In this document: in pieces, positions 47,397 to 56,843 of the stretch
Layout: each line of letters begins with the position of its first letter
Numbering within the stretch: position 1 is the stretch's first letter
From: Marinibacterium sp.
GTDB lineage: Bacteria > Pseudomonadota > Alphaproteobacteria > Rhodobacterales > Rhodobacteraceae
NCBI GenBank assembly: GCA_017643305.1
Contig: JAEPNQ010000002.1
Coordinates: 1 to 64,000 of the forward strand
Length of the DNA: 64,000 nt
Reading direction: 5' to 3'
Made by a program: the position numbers and the translations under genes
The notes under the pieces: generated by a model
The model's database searches: none
What the model was told of the DNA's origin: nothing
Seen by the model: the letters and a program-made list of their open reading frames with translations, nothing else

Positions 47397-48314
47397 TTAG
47401 GCAAAAATCATTGAGCTTAGTTTGCGCCGTCCGTTCAAAACAATCGGATCGTTTGGCTTCAGCGCGTCAAAGATGGTGAACATTTGCGCTTTTGCTGCGC
47501 CATCATTCCACTCGCGGTCGCGGCGGAACAGCTCCAGCAACTCGGTAACGGCCTCTTCCACCTGACCACCAGCATGCAGCGCCTGTGCCAGATCGAAGCG
47601 CGCCTGCAGATCAGCAGGGTTGGCTTCGACCACTGCCTGCAGTTCAGCAACCGGACCGGCATCTGCCGCCTGGCGGGCCAGCTCCAACTGAGCATGGGCA
47701 GCCTCCAGTTCCGGGGTATCGGAAATTTCGGCAGGGGCCCCATTCAGGATGGCTTCGGCCTGATCCAAATCTTCCATCGCCAAATGGGCGCGGACGAGGC
47801 CGCCATAGGCATAGGCATTGTTAGGCTCTTCACCCAGGATCGCCGCAAAGGTTTGCGCGGCATCTGTCGCAGCGCCTTGCGCCAGCATCTCTTCTGCCGC
47901 GGCGACGGCTTCGGCCAGCGCCTCACCTGGCGCTTCGCCTCCAGCGGCCGCAATCACGCGATCGACAAAGGCCTTCACTTCGCTGCCCGGCAGCGCGCCC
48001 TGGAACCCGTCAACAGGCTGGCCCTGATAGAAGGCATAAACCGTTGGGATCGATTGCACGCGCATCTGGCCGGCGATCATCTGGGCTTCGTCCACATTGA
48101 TCTTGACCATCTTGACCGCGCCCTTGGCAGCGATCACCGCCTCTTCCAGCATAGGGCCAAGCGTTTTGCAAGGGCCACACCACGGCGCCCAGAAATCCAC
48201 AATCACGGGCGTTTCGTTTGACGCTTCGACAACGTCCTGCATGAACGTCGCCTCAGATCCATCCTTGATCAGATCGGCTGCCGGTGCAGTGCTGCCACCG
48301 TTCAGAATTTCCAT
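47397..48314 (-). CDS. YbbN-type thioredoxin/TPR co-chaperone
   Basis: 305 residues. The thioredoxin domain carries WAPWCGPCK with the Cys at about 46 and 49, so unlike E. coli YbbN (SxxC) both redox Cys are present. The C-terminal part is helical TPR-like (AQTFAAILGEEPNNAYAYGGL, LDQAEAIL, QARFDLAQALHAGG). YbbN/CnoX-type proteins protect unfolding substrates from oxidation and pass them to GroEL. First gene of the run with the LON-domain and Trm112 genes. Confidence 0.9.
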   Translation of the reverse strand: MEILNGGSTAPAADLIKDGSEATFMQDVVEASNETPVIVDFWAPWCGPCKTLGPMLEEAVIAAKGAVKMVKINVDEAQMIAGQMRVQSIPTVYAFYQGQPVDGFQGALPGSEVKAFVDRVIAAAGGEAPGEALAEAVAAAEEMLAQGAATDAAQTFAAILGEEPNNAYAYGGLVRAHLAMEDLDQAEAILNGAPAEISDTPELEAAHAQLELARQAADAGPVAELQAVVEANPADLQARFDLAQALHAGGQVEEAVTELLELFRRDREWNDGAAKAQMFTIFDALKPNDPIVLNGRRKLSSMIFA

Positions 48315-48344
48315 GATACGCTCACTCCGCTTTGGGCTGGCTTC

Positions 48345-48373
48345 TATATGCCGCCCGTTTTCCGGGAAACCAA
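48345..48373 (-). promoter_or_regulatory. Candidate promoter of the YbbN-type gene
   Basis: On the minus strand TTGGTT (48368-48373), 17 bases, CATATA (48345-48350). The leader would be about 25-30 bases and contains GGAG before the ATG at 48314. The CTTGG and CATAT elements also allow an RpoH-type reading, fitting a chaperone-linked protein. Confidence 0.4.
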
Positions 48374-48416
48374 GGGGTGTCGTACAAATTGGTCCGGCTT
48401 TTCGGGTCAGTCGGAC

Positions 48417-49205
48417 CTACAGGTCGAAGGTTGCGAAAACCGGGGCGTGGTCACTGGGCTTTTCCCAACCGCGCGCGTCCCGCAAGACCCGGCTGTCGTG
48501 ACCGGCGTTGGAGATGTCGCCAGTGGCCCAGATATGATCCAACCGGCGGCCTTTGTCGGCAGCGGACCAATCGCGCGCACGATAGGACCACCAGCTGTAA
48601 AGGTTGCCTTCGGGAATGTCCTGCCGCGTGATGTCGACCCAGCCGCCGGCATCTTGTGTTTCAGAAAGCTGCTGTACCTCCACCGGGGTGTGGCTCACCA
48701 CCTTGAGCAGCTGTTTATGGCTCCAGACATCGTCTTCGCGCGGTGCGATGTTCAGGTCGCCCACGAGGATCGACCGTTCCGGTTTGTCGCCATGGAACCA
48801 GTCGCGCATCTCGGTCAGGTAATCGAGCTTTTGGCCAAACTTTTCATTCACTTCACGGTCGGGCACATCGCCGCCTGCCGGTACGTAGAAGTTGTGGATA
48901 GTCACTCCGTTTCCGAGCCGCGCCGCTACGTGGCGGGCGTGGCCGAGCGATGCAAAATCCTTGTCACCGACATCTTCGATCGGCAGCTTGGACAGGATCA
49001 TCACGCCGTTGTACCCCTTCTGCCCGCGTGCAACCATGTGCGGATAGCCCAGCGCGGCGAACCCTTCGGTCGGGATCTTTTCGACCGGTGATTTAGTTTC
49101 CTGCAGGCACAGGACATCAGGCCCTTCGTCCTGCAAAAGCTTTGCCACAATTGGCTCTCGTAGGCGGACAGAGTTGATGTTCCAGGTGGCGATGGAAAAC
49201 GGCAT
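48417..49205 (-). CDS. xth: Exodeoxyribonuclease III
   Basis: 262 residues of the exonuclease III/AP endonuclease family: SIATWNINSVRLR, LCLQETKSP with the catalytic Glu, GDLNIAPREDDVWS, LDHIWATGDIS and SDHAPVFATFDL. Repairs abasic sites and removes 3' blocks. I choose the ATG at 49205 (GAGG upstream) over the TTG at 49223. Confidence 0.95.
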   Translation of the reverse strand: MPFSIATWNINSVRLREPIVAKLLQDEGPDVLCLQETKSPVEKIPTEGFAALGYPHMVARGQKGYNGVMILSKLPIEDVGDKDFASLGHARHVAARLGNGVTIHNFYVPAGGDVPDREVNEKFGQKLDYLTEMRDWFHGDKPERSILVGDLNIAPREDDVWSHKQLLKVVSHTPVEVQQLSETQDAGGWVDITRQDIPEGNLYSWWSYRARDWSAADKGRRLDHIWATGDISNAGHDSRVLRDARGWEKPSDHAPVFATFDL

Positions 49206-49594
49206 GATCGGCCTCGTGCTCAAGGGGGTCGGCAGGGGTATCGGCGCACCCTATCGCGCCGCCTGACGGGCGTCCATGCCTCGAGATGAAGGCGACAGCG
49301 CATCGGTGTATTCCCGTGGCACCGAGTAGTTTTTCTAAGGCACTAAATCCAGTGCAACCCATATCGCCATCCAGCGGCGGACGCGCGAATGACATAATAT
49401 GGATGGACGCGGAACAGAGTGTCCGGTCAGGTTGGCCATCCCGGACCAACATGCCGCCGCCAGACAAAAAAGACCGGGCACAAGGCCCGGTCAGTCCAAC
49501 AGGGAGGAGCATGTCATTACCCGGACATGCGACGGGTCGGGCTAGCTGCGATGTGGGCCGTCCAACATGGATCGGAAGAAGCCCACACGTAGTG
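49206..49594. other. 389-bp intergenic region between xth and the response regulator
   Basis: Contains the xth leader, a minus-strand terminator at 49464-49492, and about 100 bp between the terminator and the response-regulator stop in which I see no gene. A short ATG frame at 49512 has a GGGAGGAG before it, but it runs into the response regulator on the other strand and is not convincing. Confidence 0.5.
49464..49492 (-). terminator. Intrinsic terminator after the response regulator
   Basis: Minus-strand GACCGGGC and GCCCGGTC (8 bp perfect stem, short loop) followed by a run of T. It ends the transcript of the response-regulator gene about 100 bases after its stop. Confidence 0.85.
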
Positions 49595-50281
49595 TTATGC
49601 CACCAAACGGTAGCCCCCGCTTTCGGTAACCAGCAGCCGCGCGTTGGATGGATCGGGTTCAATCTTCTGCCGCAGGCGATAAATATGGGTTTCCAGCGTG
49701 TGCGTTGTGACACCCGCATTGTAACCCCAAACCTCGTGCAGCAGCACATCGCGCGCCACAACGCCATCGGTAGACCGATATAAGAATTTCAGGATGTTGG
49801 TTTCCTTCTCCGTCAGGCGGATTTTACGGTCATCTTCGGTGATCAGCATCTTCATCGACGGTTTGAACGTATACGGCCCCAGCTGGAACACCGCGTCTTC
49901 GGATTGTTCATGCTGGCGCAGCTGCGCACGGATCCGGGCTAGCAGGACGGGGAACTTGAAGGGCTTGGTGACGTAGTCATTGGCGCCTGCATCCAGGCCG
50001 AGGATGGTGTCAGCGTCGCTGTCATGGCCTGTTAGCATCAGGATTGGGGATTTGACGCCCTGTTTGCGCATCAGGCGGCATAGTTCGCGCCCGTCTGTGT
50101 CTGGCAGCCCGACATCAAGGACGATTAGATCATACAGTGCCTCTTTCGCGCGTTCCATCGCACCCTGACCATTGTCTGCTTCGAACACGTCGAAGTCCTC
50201 GGTCATGACCAATTGTTCGCTCAACGCCTCGCGCAGGTCTTCGTCATCATCGACCAGAAGGATTTTTTTCAGCTGTGCCAT
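49595..50281 (-). CDS. OmpR/PhoB-family response regulator (orphan)
   Basis: 228 residues. Receiver domain with the acidic pair DDD (about 11-13), phosphoacceptor Asp56 in LIVLDVGLPD, Thr84 and Lys106 (YVTKPF); C-terminal winged helix (LTEKETNILKFLYRS, THTLETHIYRLRQKI, LLVTESGGYRLVA). AAGGAGG is five bases from the ATG at 50281; the frame is open to 50401 without support. No histidine kinase is adjacent, so it is an orphan here. Similar regulators are conserved and often essential in alphaproteobacteria (CenR-like), but I cannot decide the subtype. Confidence 0.92.
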   Translation of the reverse strand: MAQLKKILLVDDDEDLREALSEQLVMTEDFDVFEADNGQGAMERAKEALYDLIVLDVGLPDTDGRELCRLMRKQGVKSPILMLTGHDSDADTILGLDAGANDYVTKPFKFPVLLARIRAQLRQHEQSEDAVFQLGPYTFKPSMKMLITEDDRKIRLTEKETNILKFLYRSTDGVVARDVLLHEVWGYNAGVTTHTLETHIYRLRQKIEPDPSNARLLVTESGGYRLVA

Positions 50282-50421
50282 CCACGCCTCCTTGCTTGCG
50301 GTTTGTGAGACATGCGACCGCGATACCCGTTCGGCAAGTTCTGCTTCAAACGGTTCACGGCGACGTGTCCGCCGCAGCGGAATTGTTTCACATTTCTGCA
50401 AAAATGCTTACCTGTACAGTC

Positions 50422-51498
50422 ATGAGTCTTGCGCCCGATATAACTGAATTGATGGCCCGCGCTCGGGCCGATTTGCGCATGGGCCTACCCGTGGTGCTCC
50501 GCGATGGACCCGTCGCTGTGCTGGCCGCCAGCGCCGAAACCATCGGACCGGATCGGTTGGCTGCGCTCAAGGCGCTCGCACCTCAGCCGGTTTTGGCGAT
50601 CACCGCGCGCCGTGCGGAGACATTGAAAGCCCGCGCATATGATGGCGATCTGGCACGTATACAGTTGCCAGAAGATGCCGGGCTTGCATGGGTGCGTGCG
50701 CTTGCCGATCCAGCGGATGATCTGCGCCATCCCATGAAGGGTCCGTTTTTGCCTGTTCGGGATGGACCTGCTGCATTGCACCGTGCTGCGCTTGCGTTGC
50801 TGAAAACTGCGCGGCTTTTGCCTGCCGCTTTGATGGCCCCTGCGGCGGGTGCAACCGACGGGCTGACAGTTCTGGACCTGGCTGCCGTCGAACCCGAACT
50901 GACCCGGCGCAGCCATCTTTCTCCGGTTATCCATGCCCGCTTACCTATGGCGGTGTCCGAGGCCGGGCGGCTGCATGTGTTCCGCCCTGACGATGGCGGC
51001 GAAGAACACTATGCTGTGGAAATTGGACAACCCGACCGCAGCGCGCCGGTGCTGGCGCGGTTGCATTCAGCCTGTTTTACCGGAGACCTTATGGGCAGCC
51101 TGAAATGCGATTGCGGCCCGCAACTGCGCGCAGCGCTGGCCCAGATGGGGACCGAAGGTGCGGGTGTGCTGTTGTACCTGAACCAGGAAGGGCGAGGGAT
51201 CGGGCTAGCCAACAAGATGCGGGCCTACTCGCTGCAGGATCAGGGATTTGACACGGTCGAGGCGAACCACCGGCTGGGCTTTGAGGATGATGAGCGTGAT
51301 TTCAGGCTGGGCGCAGACATTCTGAAGACCATGGGCTTTTCCAAGGTCCGGCTGCTGACCAACAATCCCGCCAAAATCACGATGATGGAAAACACCGGGA
51401 TCGCAGTGACGGAACGGGTGCCCCTAAAGGTCGGTGAGACCGCCCATAACCGCGATTACCTAGCCACCAAGGCCACCAAATCCGGGCACCTTTTGTGA
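50422..51498 (+). CDS. ribA: GTP cyclohydrolase II with a divergent N-terminal domain
   Basis: 358 residues. The C-terminal about 200 residues are a normal GTP cyclohydrolase II: zinc Cys in CFTGDLMGSLKCDCG, LNQEGRGIGLANKM and NNPAKITMMENTGI. The N-terminal about 150 residues are not a DHBP synthase in sequence; no RibB motifs are seen, so they may be a relict or regulatory domain. First step of riboflavin synthesis. Divergent from the response regulator. A GTGA overlap links it to the next gene. ATG at 50404 is an alternative. Confidence 0.9.
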   Translation: MSLAPDITELMARARADLRMGLPVVLRDGPVAVLAASAETIGPDRLAALKALAPQPVLAITARRAETLKARAYDGDLARIQLPEDAGLAWVRALADPADDLRHPMKGPFLPVRDGPAALHRAALALLKTARLLPAALMAPAAGATDGLTVLDLAAVEPELTRRSHLSPVIHARLPMAVSEAGRLHVFRPDDGGEEHYAVEIGQPDRSAPVLARLHSACFTGDLMGSLKCDCGPQLRAALAQMGTEGAGVLLYLNQEGRGIGLANKMRAYSLQDQGFDTVEANHRLGFEDDERDFRLGADILKTMGFSKVRLLTNNPAKITMMENTGIAVTERVPLKVGETAHNRDYLATKATKSGHLL

Positions 51499-51989
51499 CG
51501 GTTCAGGACATGGTTCTGACGCCATGCGGCCTGCGCTATCTGGGTCGAACGTTTCCCTGCACAATCGGACGTGGTGGTATTTCGTCAGAAAAACGCGAAG
51601 GCGACGGAGCAACGCCAGTTGGGATGCTGCGCGTCACAGGCCTGTTTTACCGGGCCGACCGGATGCCCCTGCCGGCGCCTTGGGCCACACCCATCGGTCC
51701 GCGAGACCTTTGGTCGGATGCCAGCGAAGATCCAGCTTACAACACACATGTGACCGCGCCCTATGCACCCAGTCATGAAAACCTGCGTCGGGCTGATCCA
51801 CTGTATGATCTGATCCTGACAACGGACTGGAACTGGCTCAATGCCACGCCCGGGGCCGGTTCTGCGATCTTCCTGCATCAATGGCGGCGGCGGGCGTATC
51901 CGACCGAAGGCTGCATCGCCTTTGCGCGGCCTCATATCCGATGGATCGCGCAGCGCGCCGCGCCGGGTACACGGATAATCGTACGTTAA
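51495..51989 (+). CDS. L,D-transpeptidase (YkuD) family protein
   Basis: 164 residues. The YkuD active site is visible at the C-terminal end: HQWRRRAYPTEGCIAFA, with Cys as nucleophile and His upstream; GDGATPVGMLRVTGLFYR is the N-terminal family block. There is no obvious signal peptide, which is odd for an enzyme of peptidoglycan cross-linking. The start is GTG overlapping the ribA stop. The end overlaps the convergent smc gene by 4 bases. Confidence 0.85.
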   Translation: MTVQDMVLTPCGLRYLGRTFPCTIGRGGISSEKREGDGATPVGMLRVTGLFYRADRMPLPAPWATPIGPRDLWSDASEDPAYNTHVTAPYAPSHENLRRADPLYDLILTTDWNWLNATPGAGSAIFLHQWRRRAYPTEGCIAFARPHIRWIAQRAAPGTRIIVR

Positions 51990-54900
51990 GCGACCAGTGT
52001 TTCGGCCTTCTTGAGATCCACCGACACCAGCTGGCTCACACCTTTTTCGGCCATAGTGACGCCAAACAAACGGTCCATCCGGCTCATAGTGACCGCGTGG
52101 TGGGTGATGATCAGGAATCGTGTGTCAGTCCGGCGGCACATTTCATCCAGCAGGTCGCAGAAGCGGGTGACGTTGGCGTCGTCCAAGGGCGCATCGACCT
52201 CGTCCAGCACACAGATGGGTGCAGGGTTCGCTAGGAAGACGGCAAATATCAGCGCCATAGCGGTCAACGTCTGTTCGCCCCCCGACAGCAGGCTGAGCGT
52301 CGAAAGCTTTTTGCCCGGCGGCTGGCACATGATCTCCAACCCGGCATCCAGCGGATCGTCGCTTTCCACCATAACGAGGTTGGCTTCGCCACCGCCGAAA
52401 AGGTGCGTGAACAGCAAGGAGAAGTTGGAATTGACCTGCTCAAACGCTGTCAGCAATCGTTCGCGGCCTTCCTTGTTCAGGCTGGCGATGCCGCTGCGCA
52501 GGGTCTGGATGGCGTCTTCCAGATCCTGTTTTTCCTTGCTCAGCGTGTCGTGCTCTTCCTGCACCGATTTCGCATCTTCTTCGGCGCGCAGATTCACCGC
52601 GCCCAGCGCGTCGCGCTGGCGTTTGTGACGATTGACCTCAGCCTCTAGCGTTTCGGCGTCAGAGATCTGGTCAGGGTTCGCGTCCAGCCGGTTCAGCAGC
52701 TGGTTGGGTGTGACCTGCCGGTCTTCAGCGATACGTTCGGCGGCAGCAGCCACCTGTTCGCGAGCGGCATCGCTGCGTGCCTCGGCGGCGGCGCGGGCTT
52801 CGCGCGCCTCGGAGGCTACGCGTTCGGCATCGCGTTCTGCGCCGGAGACGTCCCGCAATTTCCGCTCTGCCGTACTTAGCGCATCCTGCGCTTTGGCGCG
52901 GCGGGCTTCGGCATCTGCGATGGATACGGACAGGGCATCACGACGTTCAGCCAGCTCGGAAGGAACAGCTTGCGCGGTTTGCAGGTCCTCTTCGGATGCG
53001 ACCCGGCGTTCTTCCAGTTCAGCGATGCGTTTTTCCGCTGTCTCCAGTCGGTATCGCCAACCACTGAGTTCCTTGGTGACCTCCTGCGCACGTTTGGTGC
53101 GCGCTTCGCCTTCACGGCGAATTTCATCATGACCGGACCGGCGGGTCATCATCGTGATCCGGGCGGCTTCGACCGCCTGTTTCACATCTTCAACGTGATT
53201 ACGCGCGGTTTCCAGATCGCCTAGATCGGCCATGCCTGCTTCTGCTTCTTTCAACCGCCCGCGCGCATCACCAGCTTCCTCCTGATGGCGGGTCACGGCC
53301 AGTTTCAGAGTTTCCAACCGCCCGCGGGCAAGGTTGCTATCAGCTTCGGCCTTGCTCAATGCGCGACCAGCCTGAGCCACAGCCTGATCCGCCGCGCGCC
53401 GTTCATTTCGCGCAGCCTTGTCCGCTTCGGTCAGCACGGTCAAAGACCGGCTTAGGCTTTCATGCGCCTGTTTGGCCCCGTCGGCCCGGGCGCTGACGCG
53501 CTCCAGATCCTGTTTCAAGCCTTCCAGGCGGTTCAGTTGTTCCAACCTAAGGGCCGCAGCGCTGGGGGCGTCTTCGGCCCAGGCGCGGAACCCATCCCAA
53601 CGCCACAGGTCACCTTCGAGGCTAACCAGCCGCTGGCCTGGTTTCAGCGCCGCTTGCGCGGCATTTCCGGCATCGGCATCCACCAGTCCGACCTGATCGA
53701 TCCGGCGGCGCAGTACGTCCGGGACATCCACATGCAGCGACAGCGGGATAATCCCAGCGGGCAACGCCCCGTCGCCGTCGTAGTCTGGGACCAGCAGCCA
53801 GCCTGAGGGGCCATCCGCATGCACCACCGGGGCGCGCAGATCGTCGGCCAGCGCTGCACCCAGTGCCTTTTCGTACCCCGGGGCAACCTTGACCAGATCC
53901 AAAACCTGGCCGTTTTCTGCTGTGTCGCGTTCCACCAGCTTGGCCAGTGCTGTCATTTCGGCACGCAAGGCATTGGCTTCGCCTTCGGCAGCTGACCGCT
54001 GCGCGCGCGCTTCAGCTTCGCGGGACTGGGTATCGGCGCGTTCGGCTTCTGTACGGGTCAGGACGTCTTCCGCAAGTGTCGCGGCGGATTGTGCGTCTTT
54101 CTCAGCCACGCCCGCACGGGCGAATTCAGCCTCGGCCTGCGTCAGCGCGGCTTCGCTTTGCGCAACGGCAAGCTTGGCTTTCTCCGCTTCCTGTTCAGAA
54201 CGGTCCAGAGTTTTGCGGCTTTCGTCCAGCAAGCGTTGCGCGGACTGATGACGGGCTGCCAACCGGGCGGCATCTTCGGTCGCCTGGTCCAGATCGGATT
54301 CGCGCGCCTGCAAGATCGCCGCAGATTCGCGCGACAGCTCAGCCGCTTCGGCCAGCCGGTCCCTATGGCCCTGACCAGTTTTTTCCAGTTCCTGCGCTTC
54401 CCGTTCCAGCCGGGCGATGGTTTCTCCGGCATCGCGGTTCAACGTTTCTTCACGGTCCTTGTCCTTGACCAGTTGTTCGATCCGGGAGGATAGCGTTTCG
54501 ATGGTCTGGCGCGCGCGATCTTCTTCCTGCACCAGCGTGTCTTTTTCTACCTTCACCCGCTGCAGAACAGCTGCGGCGATGGTTTCTTCTTCGCGCAAGG
54601 GCGGCAGTGCTTCTTCGGCGTCAGCCCTAAGCTTGGCCGCCTGCTGCGCAGCAGTTTCAGCGCGGGCGGCATCGCTGGTGCGATCGCGCAGAGCGGCTTC
54701 GGCCTTGTCGCGCGCCTCGTCCGCCTCTTTCCAGCGGCGGTAGAGCAGCAGTTCTTCTGCCCGGCGTAGTGCTTCACCGATCTCACGGTACCGGGCGGCC
54801 TGCCGCGCCTGACGGGCCAGTTGCCCCAGTTGTTGGGCCAGCTGTTCCAGCACGTCATCCACCCGAGTCAGGTTGGTCTCCGCGCCTTTCAGCTTGAGCT

Positions 54901-55441
54901 CCGCCTCGTGCCGACGCTGATAGAGGCCCGAGATCCCGGCAGCTTCTTCCAGAATGCGGCGCCGCGCCTTGGGCTTGGCGTTAATCAGTTCGGAAATCTG
55001 GCCCTGACGCACCAGCGACGGGGAATGCGCACCAGTCGAGGCGTCCGCAAACAGCATCTGGACGTCGCGCGCACGAACGTCCTTGGCGTTGACCTTGTAG
55101 GCGCTGCCAACGTCGCGGGTGATCCGACGCACAATTTCCAGCGCGTCAGAGTCGTTAAAGGACGCAGGCGCCAGACGATCCGAATTGTCGATATGAACGC
55201 TGACTTCGGCAAAGTTGCGCGCAGGGCGAGACGCAGCGCCAGCAAAGATTACATCTTCCATCCCACCGCCACGCATGGCGGAGGGCCGGTTTTCCCCCAT
55301 GACCCAGCGCAGCGCTTCCAGCAGGTTCGACTTGCCACAGCCATTCGGCCCAACAATCCCGGTCAAACCATCAGCGATGATGAGGTCAGTCGGGTCGACG
55401 AAGCTCTTGAAGCCTGTAAGTCTGAGTTTGGAAAAATGCAC
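51986..55441 (-). CDS. smc: Chromosome segregation protein SMC
   Basis: 1151 residues. N-terminal Walker A GIVGPNGCGKSNLLEALRWVMG, two long coiled coils (about 170-500 and 660-1000), a hinge around 510-650 (VKVAPGYEKALGAALADDLRAP), and the C-terminal signature LSLLSGGEQTLTAMALIFA with Walker B PICVLDEVDAPLDD. Structural ATPase that compacts and segregates the chromosome. scpA and scpB are not in the window. Confidence 0.97.
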   Translation of the reverse strand: MHFSKLRLTGFKSFVDPTDLIIADGLTGIVGPNGCGKSNLLEALRWVMGENRPSAMRGGGMEDVIFAGAASRPARNFAEVSVHIDNSDRLAPASFNDSDALEIVRRITRDVGSAYKVNAKDVRARDVQMLFADASTGAHSPSLVRQGQISELINAKPKARRRILEEAAGISGLYQRRHEAELKLKGAETNLTRVDDVLEQLAQQLGQLARQARQAARYREIGEALRRAEELLLYRRWKEADEARDKAEAALRDRTSDAARAETAAQQAAKLRADAEEALPPLREEETIAAAVLQRVKVEKDTLVQEEDRARQTIETLSSRIEQLVKDKDREETLNRDAGETIARLEREAQELEKTGQGHRDRLAEAAELSRESAAILQARESDLDQATEDAARLAARHQSAQRLLDESRKTLDRSEQEAEKAKLAVAQSEAALTQAEAEFARAGVAEKDAQSAATLAEDVLTRTEAERADTQSREAEARAQRSAAEGEANALRAEMTALAKLVERDTAENGQVLDLVKVAPGYEKALGAALADDLRAPVVHADGPSGWLLVPDYDGDGALPAGIIPLSLHVDVPDVLRRRIDQVGLVDADAGNAAQAALKPGQRLVSLEGDLWRWDGFRAWAEDAPSAAALRLEQLNRLEGLKQDLERVSARADGAKQAHESLSRSLTVLTEADKAARNERRAADQAVAQAGRALSKAEADSNLARGRLETLKLAVTRHQEEAGDARGRLKEAEAGMADLGDLETARNHVEDVKQAVEAARITMMTRRSGHDEIRREGEARTKRAQEVTKELSGWRYRLETAEKRIAELEERRVASEEDLQTAQAVPSELAERRDALSVSIADAEARRAKAQDALSTAERKLRDVSGAERDAERVASEAREARAAAEARSDAAREQVAAAAERIAEDRQVTPNQLLNRLDANPDQISDAETLEAEVNRHKRQRDALGAVNLRAEEDAKSVQEEHDTLSKEKQDLEDAIQTLRSGIASLNKEGRERLLTAFEQVNSNFSLLFTHLFGGGEANLVMVESDDPLDAGLEIMCQPPGKKLSTLSLLSGGEQTLTAMALIFAVFLANPAPICVLDEVDAPLDDANVTRFCDLLDEMCRRTDTRFLIITHHAVTMSRMDRLFGVTMAEKGVSQLVSVDLKKAETLVA

Positions 55442-55559
55442 CTTAAGCCCGGTTGATTCTTGTTTTCCGGCTAGTTTGAGGGATGGATGCGCGGCGAGTC
55501 AACGAAATTGGCGCTGCATATGGCCCGTGGGCGGACCTTATCCACAACATATTGTCGAG

Positions 55560-55964
55560 TTAGTGTGGATCGCATTCAAAAACCGTGTATCCTGCCGGGC
55601 CATTTTGGGACAATCCAGCAATCTCGTAACAGTCGTAGCCCTGGCTTTGCAGAACGCGATACCAATCGCGTTTCTGACCGTTGCAATCCAGCAGTCCGAG
55701 CGTGACCGCCGCGTCGCCCAGCACATGTTCCACCGCGCACCCGCTGACCTTTTGCATCGCCAGCCCAGCCTTGGCACGCAGCACCCCAAGGCGCGTGGCA
55801 TATTGCATATTGCGGCGGATGGCTTCGGCCAGTTCACCCCGCACGCGCACATCGAACTGCGCACCGTCCACTGTGATCTTGTTCACCGGGGCATCCGCAA
55901 AATGCTGACTGGGCAGGCTGCACCCGGCGATCAGAAGTACCGCCAAGATCGAAACAAACCGCAT
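55560..55964 (-). CDS. Predicted lipoprotein of unknown function
   Basis: 134 residues with signal peptide and lipobox (LLIAGC). Contains VDGAQFDVRVRGELAEAIRRNM and four further Cys (GCAVEH, LLDCNG, YDCYEI, FECDPH) that probably form two disulfides in the periplasm. No family recognised. It is upstream of smc by 118 bp on the same strand; the gap shows nothing clear. Confidence 0.75.
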   Translation of the reverse strand: MRFVSILAVLLIAGCSLPSQHFADAPVNKITVDGAQFDVRVRGELAEAIRRNMQYATRLGVLRAKAGLAMQKVSGCAVEHVLGDAAVTLGLLDCNGQKRDWYRVLQSQGYDCYEIAGLSQNGPAGYTVFECDPH

Positions 55965-56029
55965 GCTACGGTTCTAGCCGGGAATGGTTAACAGATGATT
56001 GTGGCAAACCGGTTGTTTACGAAAATCGC

Positions 56030-56048
56030 TGGTCATATTCTCTGACCA
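56030..56048. promoter_or_regulatory. Inverted repeat upstream of the GntR-family gene
   Basis: TGGTCA-N7-TGACCA, six bases per arm, 17 bp before the ATG. FCD-type GntR regulators bind TNGTNNNACNA-like inverted repeats, so this may be an autoregulatory site, though the spacing is wider. Confidence 0.45.
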
Positions 56049-56065
56049 ATTCGAAAGACAAATCT

Positions 56066-56839
56066 ATGCCGTTTCAAAAAGTTCAGCCCGAGAAGCTTTC
56101 AACCTCTGTCGTCCACCAGATCGAGGAACTGATCCTGCGTGGCATCCTGCGCCCGGGCGAACGTTTGCCGCCGGAGCGCGACCTTTCCGAACGTCTCGGC
56201 GTTTCCCGCCCTAGCCTGCGCGATGCGGTGGCGATGTTGCAGGAACAGGGGCTGCTGACCACGCGGGCCGGGTCCGGCATTTACGTAGCTGACGTGCTGG
56301 GATCGGCATTTTCCCCCGCTCTGATCCGGTTGTTTTCCGAGCATCAGGATGCTGTGTTCGACTACATCGATTTTCGCCGCGATCTGGAATCACTGACGGC
56401 AGCGCGTGCGGCGCGGTATGGGTCCGACACGGACCTGCAGGTTGTGCAGGCCGTGTTTGACAAGATGGCCGTCGCCGATGACCGAGCTGACCCCGAGGAA
56501 GAGGCGCGGCTGGACGCGCAGTTCCACCTGGCCATCGTGGAGGCGAGTCACAACGTGATCATGCTACACATGGTTCGGTCCATGTTCGACCTGCTGCGCG
56601 AAGGTGTATTCTACAACCGCCAGGTCATGTTCCGGCAAAAGACAACGCGCAAGGCTTTGCTGGACCAGCACCGGGCCATGAACACAGGCCTGCAGGCCCG
56701 CGACCCGGACGCCGCCGCCGCCGCTGTGCGCGCGCACATGGATTTTGTTGAACAGGCGCTGACCGCCCAACAGCGCGCCGACCAAAACGAAGCGGTCGCA
56801 CGGCTGCGGCTAGAGCATGAAAAGGGCCAGTTACGCTAG
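56066..56839 (+). CDS. GntR-family regulator, FCD (FadR) subfamily
   Basis: 257 residues. N-terminal winged helix (LSTSVVHQIEELILRGILRPGERLPPERDLSERLGVSRPSLRDAVAMLQEQGLL) and an all-alpha FCD ligand domain with the metal-type pattern DAQFHLAIVEASHN and MNTGLQARDPDAAAAAVRAHM. FCD regulators often sense organic acids such as pyruvate, lactate or gluconate. No obvious target gene adjoins it. The ligand is unknown. Confidence 0.9.
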   Translation: MPFQKVQPEKLSTSVVHQIEELILRGILRPGERLPPERDLSERLGVSRPSLRDAVAMLQEQGLLTTRAGSGIYVADVLGSAFSPALIRLFSEHQDAVFDYIDFRRDLESLTAARAARYGSDTDLQVVQAVFDKMAVADDRADPEEEARLDAQFHLAIVEASHNVIMLHMVRSMFDLLREGVFYNRQVMFRQKTTRKALLDQHRAMNTGLQARDPDAAAAAVRAHMDFVEQALTAQQRADQNEAVARLRLEHEKGQLR

Positions 56840-56843
56840 CGAC

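Noticed and set aside
49512..49783. Short plus-strand frame starting after GGGAGGAG
   Set aside because: It runs mostly antisense to the response regulator and has no family pattern.
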